This document shows positions 1-10,345 of a stretch of 64,000 bases of DNA, one piece after another; within the stretch, counting starts at the first letter, position 1, and every line of letters starts with the position of its first letter. Under the pieces are notes generated by a model. It had not been told where the DNA came from. It saw only the letters and a program-made list of their open reading frames with translations, and searched no databases. Source of the stretch: Cocos nucifera (taxonomy: Eukaryota > Streptophyta > Magnoliopsida > Arecales > Arecaceae); the NCBI GenBank assembly GCA_006176705.1, contig QRFJ01000372.1, positions 744,001-808,000 on the forward strand. The letters are read 5' to 3'. The position numbers and the translations under genes were made by a program.

Positions 1-339
1 GGCTAGGCACTCATGCAGCCTATGCCCGCATGGCTTGTGTGTGCCCGTGCACTCACACACATTTGGGCTAGCCCAATGCTCTGTTGGCCTAGCACCAGCG
101 TGCTGCCAGGCCTAGCCTGCACTGCCTCTAGCTTGCGCCAGCCCATGGGCCCCTCTAGCATCCCATGGGCCGTACAAGCTACTCCTGATCTGCTCTCTCG
201 TTCATATCTCCTCCATCTAGACTCTGTTTGGGCTATTTTTAGGCTTGTTGGATTTCATTCATCATCCTGAATCTCATTCTACACTTATTATGAATCAAAA
301 TTTTGAGGCATTTTTCTTGATATTTTTTTAAATAGCATT
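1..339. other. Flanking DNA without a recognisable gene
   Basis: GC-moderate sequence with recurrent short words such as tagccc and gcccatg up to about 200, then AT-rich. Its short open frame matches no family I know. The five bases just before 340 (gcatt) resemble the five bases after 8166 (tcatt), so this stretch and the DNA from 8167 onward were probably contiguous before the LTR element at 340-8166 inserted. Confidence 0.5.
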
Positions 340-730
340 TACTAGGATTAGTAGTGCTCCCAGGCCTTAAGAGGCCACTGGATGAGTCGGGGTGTTGGCT
401 CCAAGAGACTAGGATGGGTGTGGTCCTAGGACTAGGATTGATTTTGGTTCTAGGATGGAGGTTCAGTCCTCCACGATCATGAGTCCCTAGTTTGTGGGTC
501 TCACGAGGGCTACTCAGAGTTTGGACTAGATTTGGGTCTATGGGATTGAGTGCATGATCAGACCATGAGTGTACATGTGTTTGGGTGAGTGCATTCAGAG
601 GGGTTAGCCCAAAAAGTTTTTTACGGGTTAGGATTTTGGTCCATGTATAAATATATATACATGTATATTGTAAATCCTAGGATTTGAGATAGTGAGGATT
701 CAATAGAACCATTTTCTTCCAAAAAAAAAT
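340..730 (+). repeat. Extra partial copy of the outer LTR
   Basis: From 340 the sequence tracks the LTR at 731-1243 almost base for base up to the ccattttcttcc motif near 709. It then passes through an A-run straight into the start of the next copy. The last ~130 bp of the LTR are missing. The candidate target-site duplication fits the left edge of this copy, so it may be the original 5' end of the element. Confidence 0.75.
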
Positions 731-1243
731 TATTAGGATTTATGGTGCTCCCAAGCCTTATGAGACTACTGAAGGAGTCAGGATGTTGGCTTTGAAAGAC
801 TAAGATAAGTGTGGTCCTAGGGCTAGGACTGATTTTGATTTTAGAGTGGAGGTTCAGCCCTCCATGATCATGAGATCCTAATTTATGGGTCTCATGGGGG
901 CTACTCAGAGTTTGGACTAAATTTGGGTCCATGGGATTGAGTGCATGATCAGACCATGGGTGTACATAGTTTGGGTGAGTGTATTCGGACTGGGTTAGTC
1001 CAAAAAGTTTTTTATAGGTTAGAATTTTGGTCTATGTATAGATATATATATACATGTATGTTGTAAATCCTAGGATTTGAGATAGTGAGGATTTAATAGA
1101 ACCATTTTCTTCCACATCTCTTTCTCTCTTTGGTTTCTTCACATGCCAAGGTGCCCTAGGGGGTGCGCCTCCAAGCTTGGAGGAAGGAGGTGCGCCCCAC
1201 TCTTCCTTTAGCCTCAATAATGTCAAAGGATCATTGCATAATA
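731..1243 (+). repeat. 5' LTR of the outer Copia-type element
   Basis: Matches 7515-8166. It begins tattagg where the 3' LTR begins tgttagg, so its first dinucleotide is TA. It ends just before the primer-binding site. A short TA run near 1040 is the counterpart of the expanded TA tract in the 3' LTR. Confidence 0.8.
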
Positions 1244-1245
1244 AT

Positions 1246-1257
1246 TGGTATCAAAGC
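1246..1257 (+). other. Primer-binding site (initiator tRNA-Met type)
   Basis: The 12-mer tggtatcaaagc lies two bases after the 5' LTR. Plant Copia elements commonly prime minus-strand synthesis from initiator tRNA-Met with tggtatcagagc; this copy differs at one position. Confidence 0.8.
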
Positions 1258-1938
1258 CATCTTGGCGAGGAGGCATGAGAACAGATCTGGCGCAAGGAAG
1301 AGGAGAAAAGGATTCGGTGGAAGAAGAACAAAAAAAATGTTCTAGGGCTGATCCAAAGGGTGCAGCAGGAGATCTTCTTCTCCGACGAGAACGTTGTAGG
1401 CAACGGTGTTGATTCTGGAGGTGGTGCACAGCAGCGATGCATGTGTGCGAGAGAGGTGACCAACCAACAGCGATGGTTGGTGGAATGTGGCCAACAGGCG
1501 TGCATGCAGCGGGAGCCGGCCAGAGAGGAAGAAGTAGTGGTGATGCGGTGGCTATGGGTTTGGTGGCTACGAGTGCCATGGGGGCATCGGATGCGGCAGC
1601 GGTGACATGCCACAGAGGCATTGGATCCAGCGACGATGATGCACGTGTGCAGCGGAAGCCTGGGGAGCATGGATTCGGTGATGGTGATCCAATCCTACGA
1701 TGGCGGTGCCTAGATCTAGTGAAGAAGGACGTCGTGTATCTACCCATCGATGGGGTGCTCAGGAGGGTCTCGGGGCATGATCTGCATAGATCCACCATGA
1801 TGGAGCTTAGATCCGATGGTGGTGGCATGAGAAGGCATAGTAGAAGCTTGGGATGCGGTCGGGGAGCACCGATCCGATGGTGGCATGTCCAGATCTGATG
1901 GTGGTGCATGGATCTGAGTAAGATGGCGCAGAGCCCAC
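1258..1938 (+). other. Internal region of the outer element, left part
   Basis: G-rich internal DNA with repeated gatgg and tggtgg words. Open frames on both strands are low-complexity and show no retroelement domain. It resumes at 5379 with similar composition (gtggtggcg words, gatccaa words), which supports these two blocks having been joined before the inner element inserted. Confidence 0.5.
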
Positions 1939-2871
1939 CGTTAGGATTTGATATCTCGAATTCAACCTACAGTAAGAAGAGAATCAATTTTCAGTACAGC
2001 AATCGGGTTGACTCTGATATGCAGTCGGGTTGTGAGATCGAGTCGAGTCGAACCACAGCCGAGCTGGCTCTCTCAAGCAAATAAATAGCAGGAGTCCGGA
2101 TGAGTCGCAGTCAAGCCAACTAAACCCCTGATTGAGCCGGCTTGATGGAGGCGAATAGAACACAACAATTTTTTTTCTATTTGGACTTGGATTATGATTA
2201 ATCCAAGGGGTCTACAGGAGTTGCATGTGGATCATAGGATCCAATGACCATGGAGGATTGCGGTTATGATTTGAAGGTCAAAAAATATTTCAAGACTTCA
2301 TCAAGGATATGTTCGACTCATATTAGAAGAACAAATCCTATTAGGACTCCTGTGACCTGCTGAGAGGAGGATTCTCATCCTATTTAAAGAGCTGAGGTAT
2401 GGTGAAGCAAAAAAGATGGCGTGTGTGGCGTGAAAGGCACGTAGAGAGGCTCAGGCAGCCATCGAGAAGAGCTTGGCAAAGCATCGAGTATGTGCAGCCT
2501 GTGAGAGAGAGAAGCAATAGGTACATAGCATCCGACGAGGAGGCTATGAGGGTAGAGTATCTTGTAGCTTCTATGGGTCTTCTTAAAATTCCGAGAGAGC
2601 TTTTATGAGAGTAGCTTCTAGTTGAGAGAGATTTATGTATGGTGAGTTGAGAGTGGGTGTTCTTCTCTTGTACCTATTTTTTTCTTTCGTAGTGAAGCTT
2701 TGCATGCCCCGTAGAGGCGAGCCTTTAGGCTGATCCACATACTTGATTATTTTCTTATTTTATTTCTTTCTTCTTTCTATCATAATAATTTGGTACTACA
2801 TTCTTAACAAGCAATATCAGAGTAGCTGATATTCCAATAGTTTGGTATCAAAGCAAGTTGATATCACAACA
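1939..2871 (+). repeat. 5' LTR of the inner Copia element
   Basis: Matches 4461-5378 throughout. Near its 3' end it carries extra copies of the primer-binding-site-like word (around 2812 and 2842), before the functional copy at 2874. Confidence 0.88.
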
Positions 2872-2873
2872 AT

Positions 2874-2885
2874 TGGTATCAAAGC
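2874..2885 (+). other. Primer-binding site of the inner Copia element
   Basis: tggtatcaaagc, two bases after the 5' LTR end. A further degenerate copy (agtatcagagc) follows at about 2891. Confidence 0.78.
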
Positions 2886-2934
2886 TAGATAGTATCAGAG
2901 CATAAATTATAGTAGTAGATAGAGATTGAAGAAT

Positions 2935-4143
2935 ATGGAAAAGACAAGCACAATCAAGATGGAGATCAATAGGTTTGATAGGAAGGATAATTTCTCCATA
3001 TGGCAAGCAAGGATAAATGATGTCCTCATCCAATATGGATTAATCGATGCTCTCTTGTATGACGAGATGTCAGCCACCATAGAGGTAAAGGATTGAAAGT
3101 GGATTCAGATATAGGTGGTGAGCATGATCCACTTATACTTAGCAGATGATGTGGTGATCCATGTACTTGGCGAGATTTTTTCGATAGTATTGTGATCAAA
3201 GCTCAAGAAGTTGTACATGACGAAGTCGCTCACCAACATGCTATGCTTTTGGAGGTAGTTCTACCAGCTATGGATGGACGAAGGTCAAAGCATGCAAGAG
3301 CATCTATCCAACTTTCAGAAGATCCTCACCGACCTCTTCAGCATTGATGAAAAGTTTAGAAGATCAAGACGTTGGTCTTGCTAGCGTCGCTCCCCCCTTT
3401 GTATGAGTCCTTGATGAGTGCTCTTCTAGTGAAAAAGAGCACCATCAAGATGGATGAGGTCACTACAGTAATACTTCAGAACGAGATTCTTAGAAGAAAA
3501 AATTTAGCTTCGAGCTCAGATGGCGGTAGCTCAGCTTTGGCAATTTCTAGAGGAGCAGGAGGCAGTAGATGGAGCAATAGAGGATTGTGAGGAGGACAAA
3601 CCAAGTCCAACACGAGGGATCCTAGCAAGATCAAATGCTATATATAGGTACGATGGGTTGGGACATCGAGTCAAGGATTACCTACAACTCAAGAATCGGA
3701 TGAGGGCTATTATGACGGTGGCTAATAGCGATACAAAAGACAGTGATGATGTTCTTCTGATTAGTGATGAGGTATCTACTTCTTCCTTCCAGTGGATTAT
3801 GGATTCTACTTATTTCTATCAAATATGTTGCAGAGAAAAGATGTTTAACTCCTTGGAGATCAGTGAGGATACTGTATCTCTGCCAGATGGATTAAGCTGT
3901 GAGATCAAGGATAGTGAGATGGTCAGCATGAAGCTCCATGATGGAATAGTAAAGAAGTTGGATGAGGTTCGATACATATCCAGCTTTAAGAAAAATCTAA
4001 TCTCACTGAGCAGACTGGATTTAATCGACTTTAGATGAAAAGCTAATGAAAAAATTCTAAAGGTCATGTGTGGTAATAGAGTGATATTAGAGAAAAAGAA
4101 GAAAATAAGAGGATATTACTATCTGGCAGGAAGCCTAGTGTGA
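2935..4143 (+). pseudogene. Copia gag-protease-pre-integrase remnant
   Basis: Starts at an ATG 50 bases after the primer-binding site with a Copia gag-like reading (INRFDRKDNFSIWQARINDV). It continues through several stops and frameshifts to gag text such as LLASLPPLYESLMSALL at about 3380. A broken CCHC knuckle follows near 3635-3680 (GLGHRVKDY). From about 3790 to 4020 it reads like the protease/pre-integrase segment, with WIMDSTYFYQIC in place of the usual DS-(A/G) active-site stretch, then LHDGIVKKLDEVRY and KKNLISLSRLD. It ends with a YYLAGSLV motif, the normal lead-in to the integrase zinc finger, and is cut off there. This fits an internal deletion of integrase-RT-RNase H. It could not make a working polyprotein. 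Confidence 0.85.
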
Positions 4144-4460
4144 GGTGGAGCTTCAAGAGCTAAAGGAAGTCCAATGCGAGGTGGAGCTCCAGGTGGCGAT
4201 GGATCGGATATGAGATGGGAGACTCGGGATGATGAGAGACAACATCGTAGAGTGAAGTTTCTATTACCACTGAAGAATTTTTTGAGCAGGTCTTTGGTCA
4301 AAATGGACATAGCCCATGATAGAGGTGGAATCGAGTGGCCTGGCTTGACTCTCACATTTGCCCATCCATGATCAGCAAGGATGCCCTAAGACATGGGGGC
4401 AAGATGGATCATAAGCTCTCAAAATCAGGTGAAGGCCGAATGTTAAGTTCAGGTAGAGAT

Positions 4461-5378
4461 TGTTAGGATTTGATATCTTGAATTCGATCCACGGTAAGAA
4501 GAGAATCAATTTTCAGCATAGCAATCGGGCCGACTCTGATATGCAGTCGAGCCAACTCGAGCCACATTTAAGCCAGCTCTCTTAGGCAGACAGACAGCAG
4601 GAGTTCGAGCGAGATGCAATTGAGCCAACTCGATCTCTGACTGAGTCGGTGCGATGAAGGTGAATAAAATTTGATGGGGTTTCTCTGTTTGGACTCGAAT
4701 TGTGATTAACCCAAGGGGTCTACGGAAGTTGCGCATGGACCACAGGATCCAGCAGCCATGGAGGGTTGCGGTCATGATTTGAAGATCAAAAAATATTTTA
4801 AGACTCCATCAAGAACATGTTTGACTCATATTAGGAGAACAAATCCTGTTAGGACTCCTATGACCTACTGAGAGGAGGATTCTCATCCTATTTAAAGGAC
4901 TGAGATGCTATAGAGTAAAAAAGATGGCACGTATGGCATGAGAGGCACATAGAGAGGCTCAAGTAGCCACCGAAAGGAGCTTGATAGAGCATCGAGTACG
5001 TGCAGCCCATGAGAGAGAGAAGCAATAGATGCATAGCATCCGACAAGGAGACTGTGAGGGCAAAGCATCTTGTTACTTCTATGAGTTTTCTTGAGATTCT
5101 GAGAGAGCTTTTGTGAGGATAGCTTCTAGTTGAGAGAGATTTATCTACGATGAGTTGAGAGTGGGTGTTCTCATCTTATACCTATTTTTCTCTTTAATAG
5201 TGAAGCTTTGCATGCCCTGTGAAGGTTAGCCTTTAGGCTGATCCACATCCTTGATTATTTTTTTATTTTATTTTTTCTTTTTTCTACCATAATAATTTGG
5301 TACTAGATCCTTAATAAATGGTATCAGAGTAGCTGATATCCCAATAATTTAGTATTAGAGCAAGTTGATACCACAACA
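4461..5378 (+). repeat. 3' LTR of the inner Copia element
   Basis: Starts with canonical TG after a ggtagagat purine tract and ends CA. It differs from the 5' LTR by scattered substitutions, mostly transitions, so the insertion is not recent. Confidence 0.88.
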
Positions 5379-7514
5379 CCCTCTACCTCCCGATGTGCAG
5401 ATCCAAGCCGACAGTGGTGGCGTGCGAATGGCGACAGCGATGGCATGCCACGATGGTGATCTGGTGGTGGTGGCGCTTGGTTCCGATGATGGTTTTATGG
5501 GCAAATGAAGGCCAGCGGCAAGGTGTTGGAGAACCCATGGATAAGGTTCTCTGCTCCGAGCCACATGGATCCAACATGGCAATCCGATCCAACGGTGGTG
5601 GCACCCAGATCCGGTGGCGATCGCACGGGCAGAGGTTGGTCGGCGACATTCCATGGAGGCAACGAAGGTCTATTTTGGTTTTGGACGGAATGAAGGAGGG
5701 AGGAGCCGAAGGAAGGAAAAGCTTGGAAGGTTTCAAGAGAGAGAAAAAAAAACTAGGACTAGGATTTTTTTGTTTTTTTATTTACTTTTCTCTTTATTGT
5801 TCATGGTTGTTCTTCTGGATATGCGAAGGTTGGGTGCTGATGATTTTATTTGGCATATTAGAAGAGAGATCACTCAAGGGCTCGGGTCGTGGTGGAGCTG
5901 AAGAAGCAACCGTTCAATCTAGTGGAAAGTTGTGAAAAGTAGTTGGGGTATATTCTACGGTGTGATCAGTTGGAGCCTTGAGGGTGATAGAGATGGATAA
6001 TCAATGGAGGTCCAGCAAGTTAGGACTGGATGGCTGTAGAGTGGCACAGAGACCAGATAGGGAGCATTGGAGTGCTATAGTAGCGCTACCCTAGAGGCAC
6101 AAGGATTGAGAGAGGCTCGATGGTGCAGTAGCCAAAGAAGATATCTTAGCAGAAAGTATCAAAGGCATCTCAAGAAGACTGAGAGTAGATCTTAGGGAGA
6201 GCCAGGAGGTCTCAGTGAGCACCAGGGGTATCTAGCATCCAAAAGTATCCTGGATTAGGTTTCTTCTACAAGAGCACCAAGGAGAGTCGAGGTTTAGGTG
6301 AAGGATGATTTGTGTACAGCAAGAGAGGACCGAGATACCTATGAGGAGGCAATATTAAGATAAAATAGGAAGCACTGGAGTGCTACAGTAGTATTTTTCT
6401 GAAGGCACAGGACTGAGAGAGGCTCGACGATACAGTAGTCGAGGGAGTATCTCAGCGGAGATTATCAGGAGGCATCTTAGGAAGACGAAAGCAGGTCTTA
6501 AGAAGAGCCAAGAAGTCTCAAGAGCCTCGGGATGAGATAGGTGGGTCTAAGCCCATGATAGGGTTTGAGCTATAGTTCCTCTGGGCAAAACTAAAGTGAT
6601 AGTTGGTGCAAATGCAGAAGAGGAGAAGTGCTAAGACAAAATTTCCTAGGATTCAGTCATTGGATGTAGAAGAGTTGGATGAGCTCTTGGGTTTAGGAGG
6701 TGCCTGTAGGTTGCGGAGGTATCTGAGATGGCTTTGGTAGGATTCATGGAGTGCGGAGGATCCGAAGGAGCAGCGACGGTATTCGAAGTGCAGCGACAGG
6801 CTCAATAGTACAGTATTGAGTGGTTGGCCTTGAGTGACTTAGTAATAGAGTCAAATTCTTCTACAGCATCAGATGGACTTTGAGTATAGGTAGAGCTCCA
6901 TAGTGGTGGCTTCATAGGTGAAGAAAAAATTTGGCATGAGTTTAGAGTGGAGGAGTGTAGGAGGATCGATATTCTAGCACCAGCATCAGTGATGCACAAT
7001 TTCTGATAGAGTGGCACATGTAGGTGGACAGACATAGTTCTGAGAAGATCATATTAGATGGTACAGCATGTACTATTACAGAAATGCTATAGGTTCTCCA
7101 AGAAAGTTCAGAAAAAGTGATGCAGCTACCAAGCATAAGAGATCCTATAATTCTAGGATGGTGTGAAGGAGCAAGCCAGGTCTTCAGCTGTAAAGACGGT
7201 CATCTCAAAGATCTCCAAGGATGCATAGCAGTTGAAGAGGATTGGTGGAAGCATTAGAGTTTGTATAGGAAGTTGTTTGGGTACGCTGCGAAGCACAGGT
7301 TGGTGTTTTAGCCATAGGATCAAAGTAGGAGGACATCAGTTCAAAGTCAATGAGTGCGGTGGAGCATGAGTCTCAGGGGCTGTGGAAAATAGGTCAATGT
7401 TGCAGCTAAGGAAGTGAGGTGGCTTCAATGGGATGGTGTCGACTTTGGAGGCAGTAAGATGGTGCAGATGATTCATGCAAGATTTGCCAAGGCTTGAGGC
7501 ACCAAAGTAGAGAT
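5379..7514 (+). other. Internal region of the outer element, right part
   Basis: Two kilobases of G/A-rich DNA with internal repetition: similar segments near 6040-6190 and 6365-6500 share 'gagaggctcga', 'acagtag' and 'catct(c/t)a(a/g)gaagac' words. No open frame shows a retroelement domain. It ends at the polypurine-like agagat before 7515. Confidence 0.5.
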
Positions 7515-7818
7515 TGTTAGGACTAGTGATGCTCTCAAGCTTTAAGTGGTCACTGAAGGAGTCAGGGTATTAGCTCCAAAAGACTAGGATAGGTGTGGTC
7601 CTAGGGCTAGGACTGATTTTGGTTTTAGGATGGAGGTTCAGCCCTCCACGGTCATGAGGCCCTGGTTTGTGGGTCTCATAGGGGCTACTCAGAGTTTGGA
7701 CTAAATTTGGATCTATAGGATTGAGTGCATGATCAGACCATGGGTGTACATGCATTTGGATGAGTGCATTCGGACTGGGTTAGTCCAGAAAGTTTTTTAT
7801 GGGTTAGGATTTTGGTCC

Positions 7819-7858
<40 letters not shown>

Positions 7859-7888
7859 ATTGAAAATCCTAGAATTTGAAATAGTGAG

Positions 7889-7982
<94 letters not shown>

Positions 7983-8166
7983 ATTGGAAATCCTAGAATT
8001 TGAAACAGTGAGGATTCAATAGAACCATTTTCTTTCACATCTCTTCCTCTCTCTAGTTTTTTCACATGCCAATGTGCCCTAGGGGGTGCACCTCCAAGCT
8101 TGGAGGAAGGAGGCGCATCCTATTCTTTCTTCAGCCTCAACATTGTCAAGGGATCCTTGCACAACA
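7515..8166 (+). repeat. 3' LTR of the outer Copia-type element
   Basis: Begins TGTTAGG and ends ACAACA. It is longer than the 5' LTR because of an expanded and duplicated TA tract at 7818-7975. Confidence 0.85.
7818..7975. repeat. Duplicated (TA)n microsatellite in an LTR
   Basis: Two long TA runs (7818-7850 and about 7889-7973) are each followed by the same ~35-bp segment beginning acatgtatattg. The 5' LTR has only one short TA run at the matching place. Confidence 0.9.
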
Positions 8167-8289
8167 TCATTAGTCCATCCAATCCAAACTATAGCTCATC
8201 CAACCCAAACCTTAAACCATCCTAACCTGAATCCTAGTCCATCCAATCTATCTCGATCTTGGCCTTAATTGACCAAATCAACCCTCTCA

Positions 8290-9315
8290 TATATTATGTT
8301 TTTTTATTTAGTTCTAATATTATTAGCGATAGAGAATTATTATTAGAGATGACAAGAAACCATCACTAATACTAAAATAATTTTAATTTTTTAAATTTAA
8401 TTCTAATATTATTAGTGATAGAAAATTACTATTAGAGATGGTGAAAAGGCATCGCTAATACTAAAGTAATTTTATTTTTTTATTTAGTTCTAATATTATT
8501 AATGATAAAAAATTATTATTAGAGCAGTCTGTAACCATCACTAATACTAAAGTAATTTTAATTTTTTATTATTTAGTTCTAGGCTTATTAGCAATGAAAA
8601 TATGTTATTAGCAATGGCGTTATACCGTCACTAATACTAATTTATTTTTTTATTTGGCTCTAGAGTTATTAGTGATGGAAATATATTATTAGTGATGGAA
8701 TGAAGCCGTTGCTAATACTAAATTAATTTTATTTTATTTTTTTAATTTAAATTTTATGCTAGAAAAACTGTCCAAGAAAAAATGTTATATAATAAAGTAG
8801 ACAACCATGAGAGCAGGCACAAATTAGCAAGTATGAAAAGTAGGATGGAAAGGTTATTAGCGATGGCATTTTAGCCGTCACTAATAGCATGTATTATCAA
8901 TGGAAGAGTGATTATTAGTGACGATGGCTAATAAATTTAAAATTTTAAAAAAAATTTAGTTATAATTATAATTAAATTAATTAATTACCATAGCTATTAG
9001 CGATGGCAAGTTTTGCCATTGCTAATAATAAGTTTATTTTTAATATATATTTATTAATGATGGAGAAAAATTATTAGCGATGGTGATTTATCATCACTAA
9101 TAAGTTTATTTTAACATATAATTATTAGCATTGAAGAAAAATTATTAGCGATGATAATTTATCATTGCTAATAATTTTATTTTAATATATAATTCTTAGT
9201 GATGGGTTAAAATTATTAGAATGATAATTTACCATCGCTAATAAGTTTATTTTATTATATAATTATTAGTGACAGAAAAAATTTATAAGCGATGATAATT
9301 TGCCATCGCAAATAA
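8290..9315. repeat. CACTA subterminal repeat array, left
   Basis: At least ten units pair attagtgatgg or attagcgatgg with its inverse ccatcgctaata or ccgtcactaat, separated by AT-rich spacers (for example 8438-8462, 8860-8882, 9000-9032, 9060-9105, 9140-9172). Short direct and inverted subterminal repeats are the expected transposase-binding pattern of plant CACTA elements. Confidence 0.8.
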
Positions 9316-9329
9316 CCTTTTTGCTCTTA

Positions 9330-10345
9330 TTTTCTGCCCACTGCACACCCTCATTTTTTCCTACCCTACTGCACCCTTATTTTCCCACCCACCGCATTTT
9401 TATCCCCTACTGTGTGCTCTCCGGTCCCCCTACCACCCCACTCTCTCCCCTGCCTCCCCCCAACCTGCCTTCCCCGGATCTCCTCCTAGAGCCCTCGACT
9501 GCACCCAGCCCTCCTTTCCATGGCTGCATCATCGAGCTCCCGGCCTGCCTTCCCATCTTGATCCCCGACCGCCTCATTGATCTCCCGACCGCCTCCCTCC
9601 GTCTGCACCTAGCCCACCTCCCCCTAGCTTAACTCTCCTTGGCTACACCCAACCCGCATTCCCGAGCCCTTGGACCGCCTCTCAGAGCCTCCAACTACCT
9701 CCCCCCTCCTCCCCCGAGATCATTTTACCCCGACTGCCTCCCTAAGCCCCCAGTAGCCTTCCTCCGACTGCACTCGATCCGCCTCCCCCTAGCCTGCCTC
9801 CCTGAGACCCCGGTCGCCTCTCCTCGGATTGCCTTCCCCCGATCGCCTCCCCCCACCTTCTTCGGTCCGCCTCCCCTAGGCCGCCTCTCCAAGCCCCCAG
9901 CTGCACTAGGCCATCCATCTCTCCCCAACCAGCCTCCCCTCCGGCCACCTCCCTCTAGCCCGCCTCCCTCAGCCTGCCTCCCCTCAGCTGCCTCCCTCCG
10001 ATCTGCATCACCCTGGCTACCTCCCTCCTCGACTGCCTCCCACCGACTGCACCTAGCCCACCTCCTCCAGATCCATCCCGAGGCCCTAACTACCTCCCCC
10101 CAGCCCATCTTCCTGACTACCTCTCCGAGCCCCGGTTGCCCTCACTAGTTGCCTTCGGGCCTGCCTCCCCCTAGGCACCTTTTCAAGCTCCCAGCTACAC
10201 CCGGCCAGCCTACCCTCGACTACACCTGGCCCGTCTCCCCCCGACGTGCCTTCTCGTGGCCCTATCCGTGCGCCCTCATTTTTGCAGCCACCTCCTCATC
10301 CCTACTGGCCCAACCTCATGGCCCTTGCACCACTGTCCCTAGCCC
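9330..10345. repeat. C-rich, G-poor low-complexity block
   Basis: About 1 kb dominated on this strand by C and T, with irregular repetition of cctgcctccc, gccctccc and ccccgac-type words at spacings of roughly 20-60 bases. The open frames here read as proline/serine/leucine low complexity (PPPRSF, SPPPS) with no domain. I treat it as expanded repeat DNA inside the CACTA-like element, not as a gene. Confidence 0.7.

Larger units (their letters stand above)
1939..5378 (+). mobile_element. Inner Copia retrotransposon, internally deleted
   Basis: LTRs at 1939-2871 and 4461-5378 (about 0.92 kb each) share long blocks of near identity. The 3' LTR starts tgttagg and ends acaaca; the 5' LTR starts cgttagg. 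Flanking five-mers are cccac (1934-1938) and ccctc (5379-5383), one mismatch apart. The 1.6-kb interior keeps Copia gag and the protease/pre-integrase region, then jumps to the polypurine region. Integrase, reverse transcriptase and RNase H are absent. It sits inside the outer element at 340-8166 and is therefore younger than that insertion. Confidence 0.9.
340..8166 (+). mobile_element. Outer Copia-type non-autonomous LTR retrotransposon
   Basis: Related LTRs lie at 731-1243 and 7515-8166, with a further partial LTR copy at 340-730. A primer-binding site complementary to initiator tRNA-Met follows the 5' LTR at 1246, and a purine-rich stretch ending agagat precedes the 3' LTR. Candidate target-site duplications are gcatt (335-339) and tcatt (8167-8171), matching at four of five positions. 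After subtracting the inner element, about 2.8 kb of internal DNA remains. It holds no recognisable gag or pol, so the element must have depended on proteins supplied in trans. The primer-binding site and LTR style suit Copia, but with no coding domain the lineage is an inference. Confidence 0.75.

Noticed and set aside
1223..1909. Long minus-strand open frame (228 codons) in the outer Copia-type element
   Set aside because: Histidine/arginine/serine-rich low complexity from G-rich repeats, with no domain; overlapping plus-strand frames are equally long.
7733..8065. Tyrosine-isoleucine repeat open frames on both strands
   Set aside because: Direct translation of the TA microsatellite.
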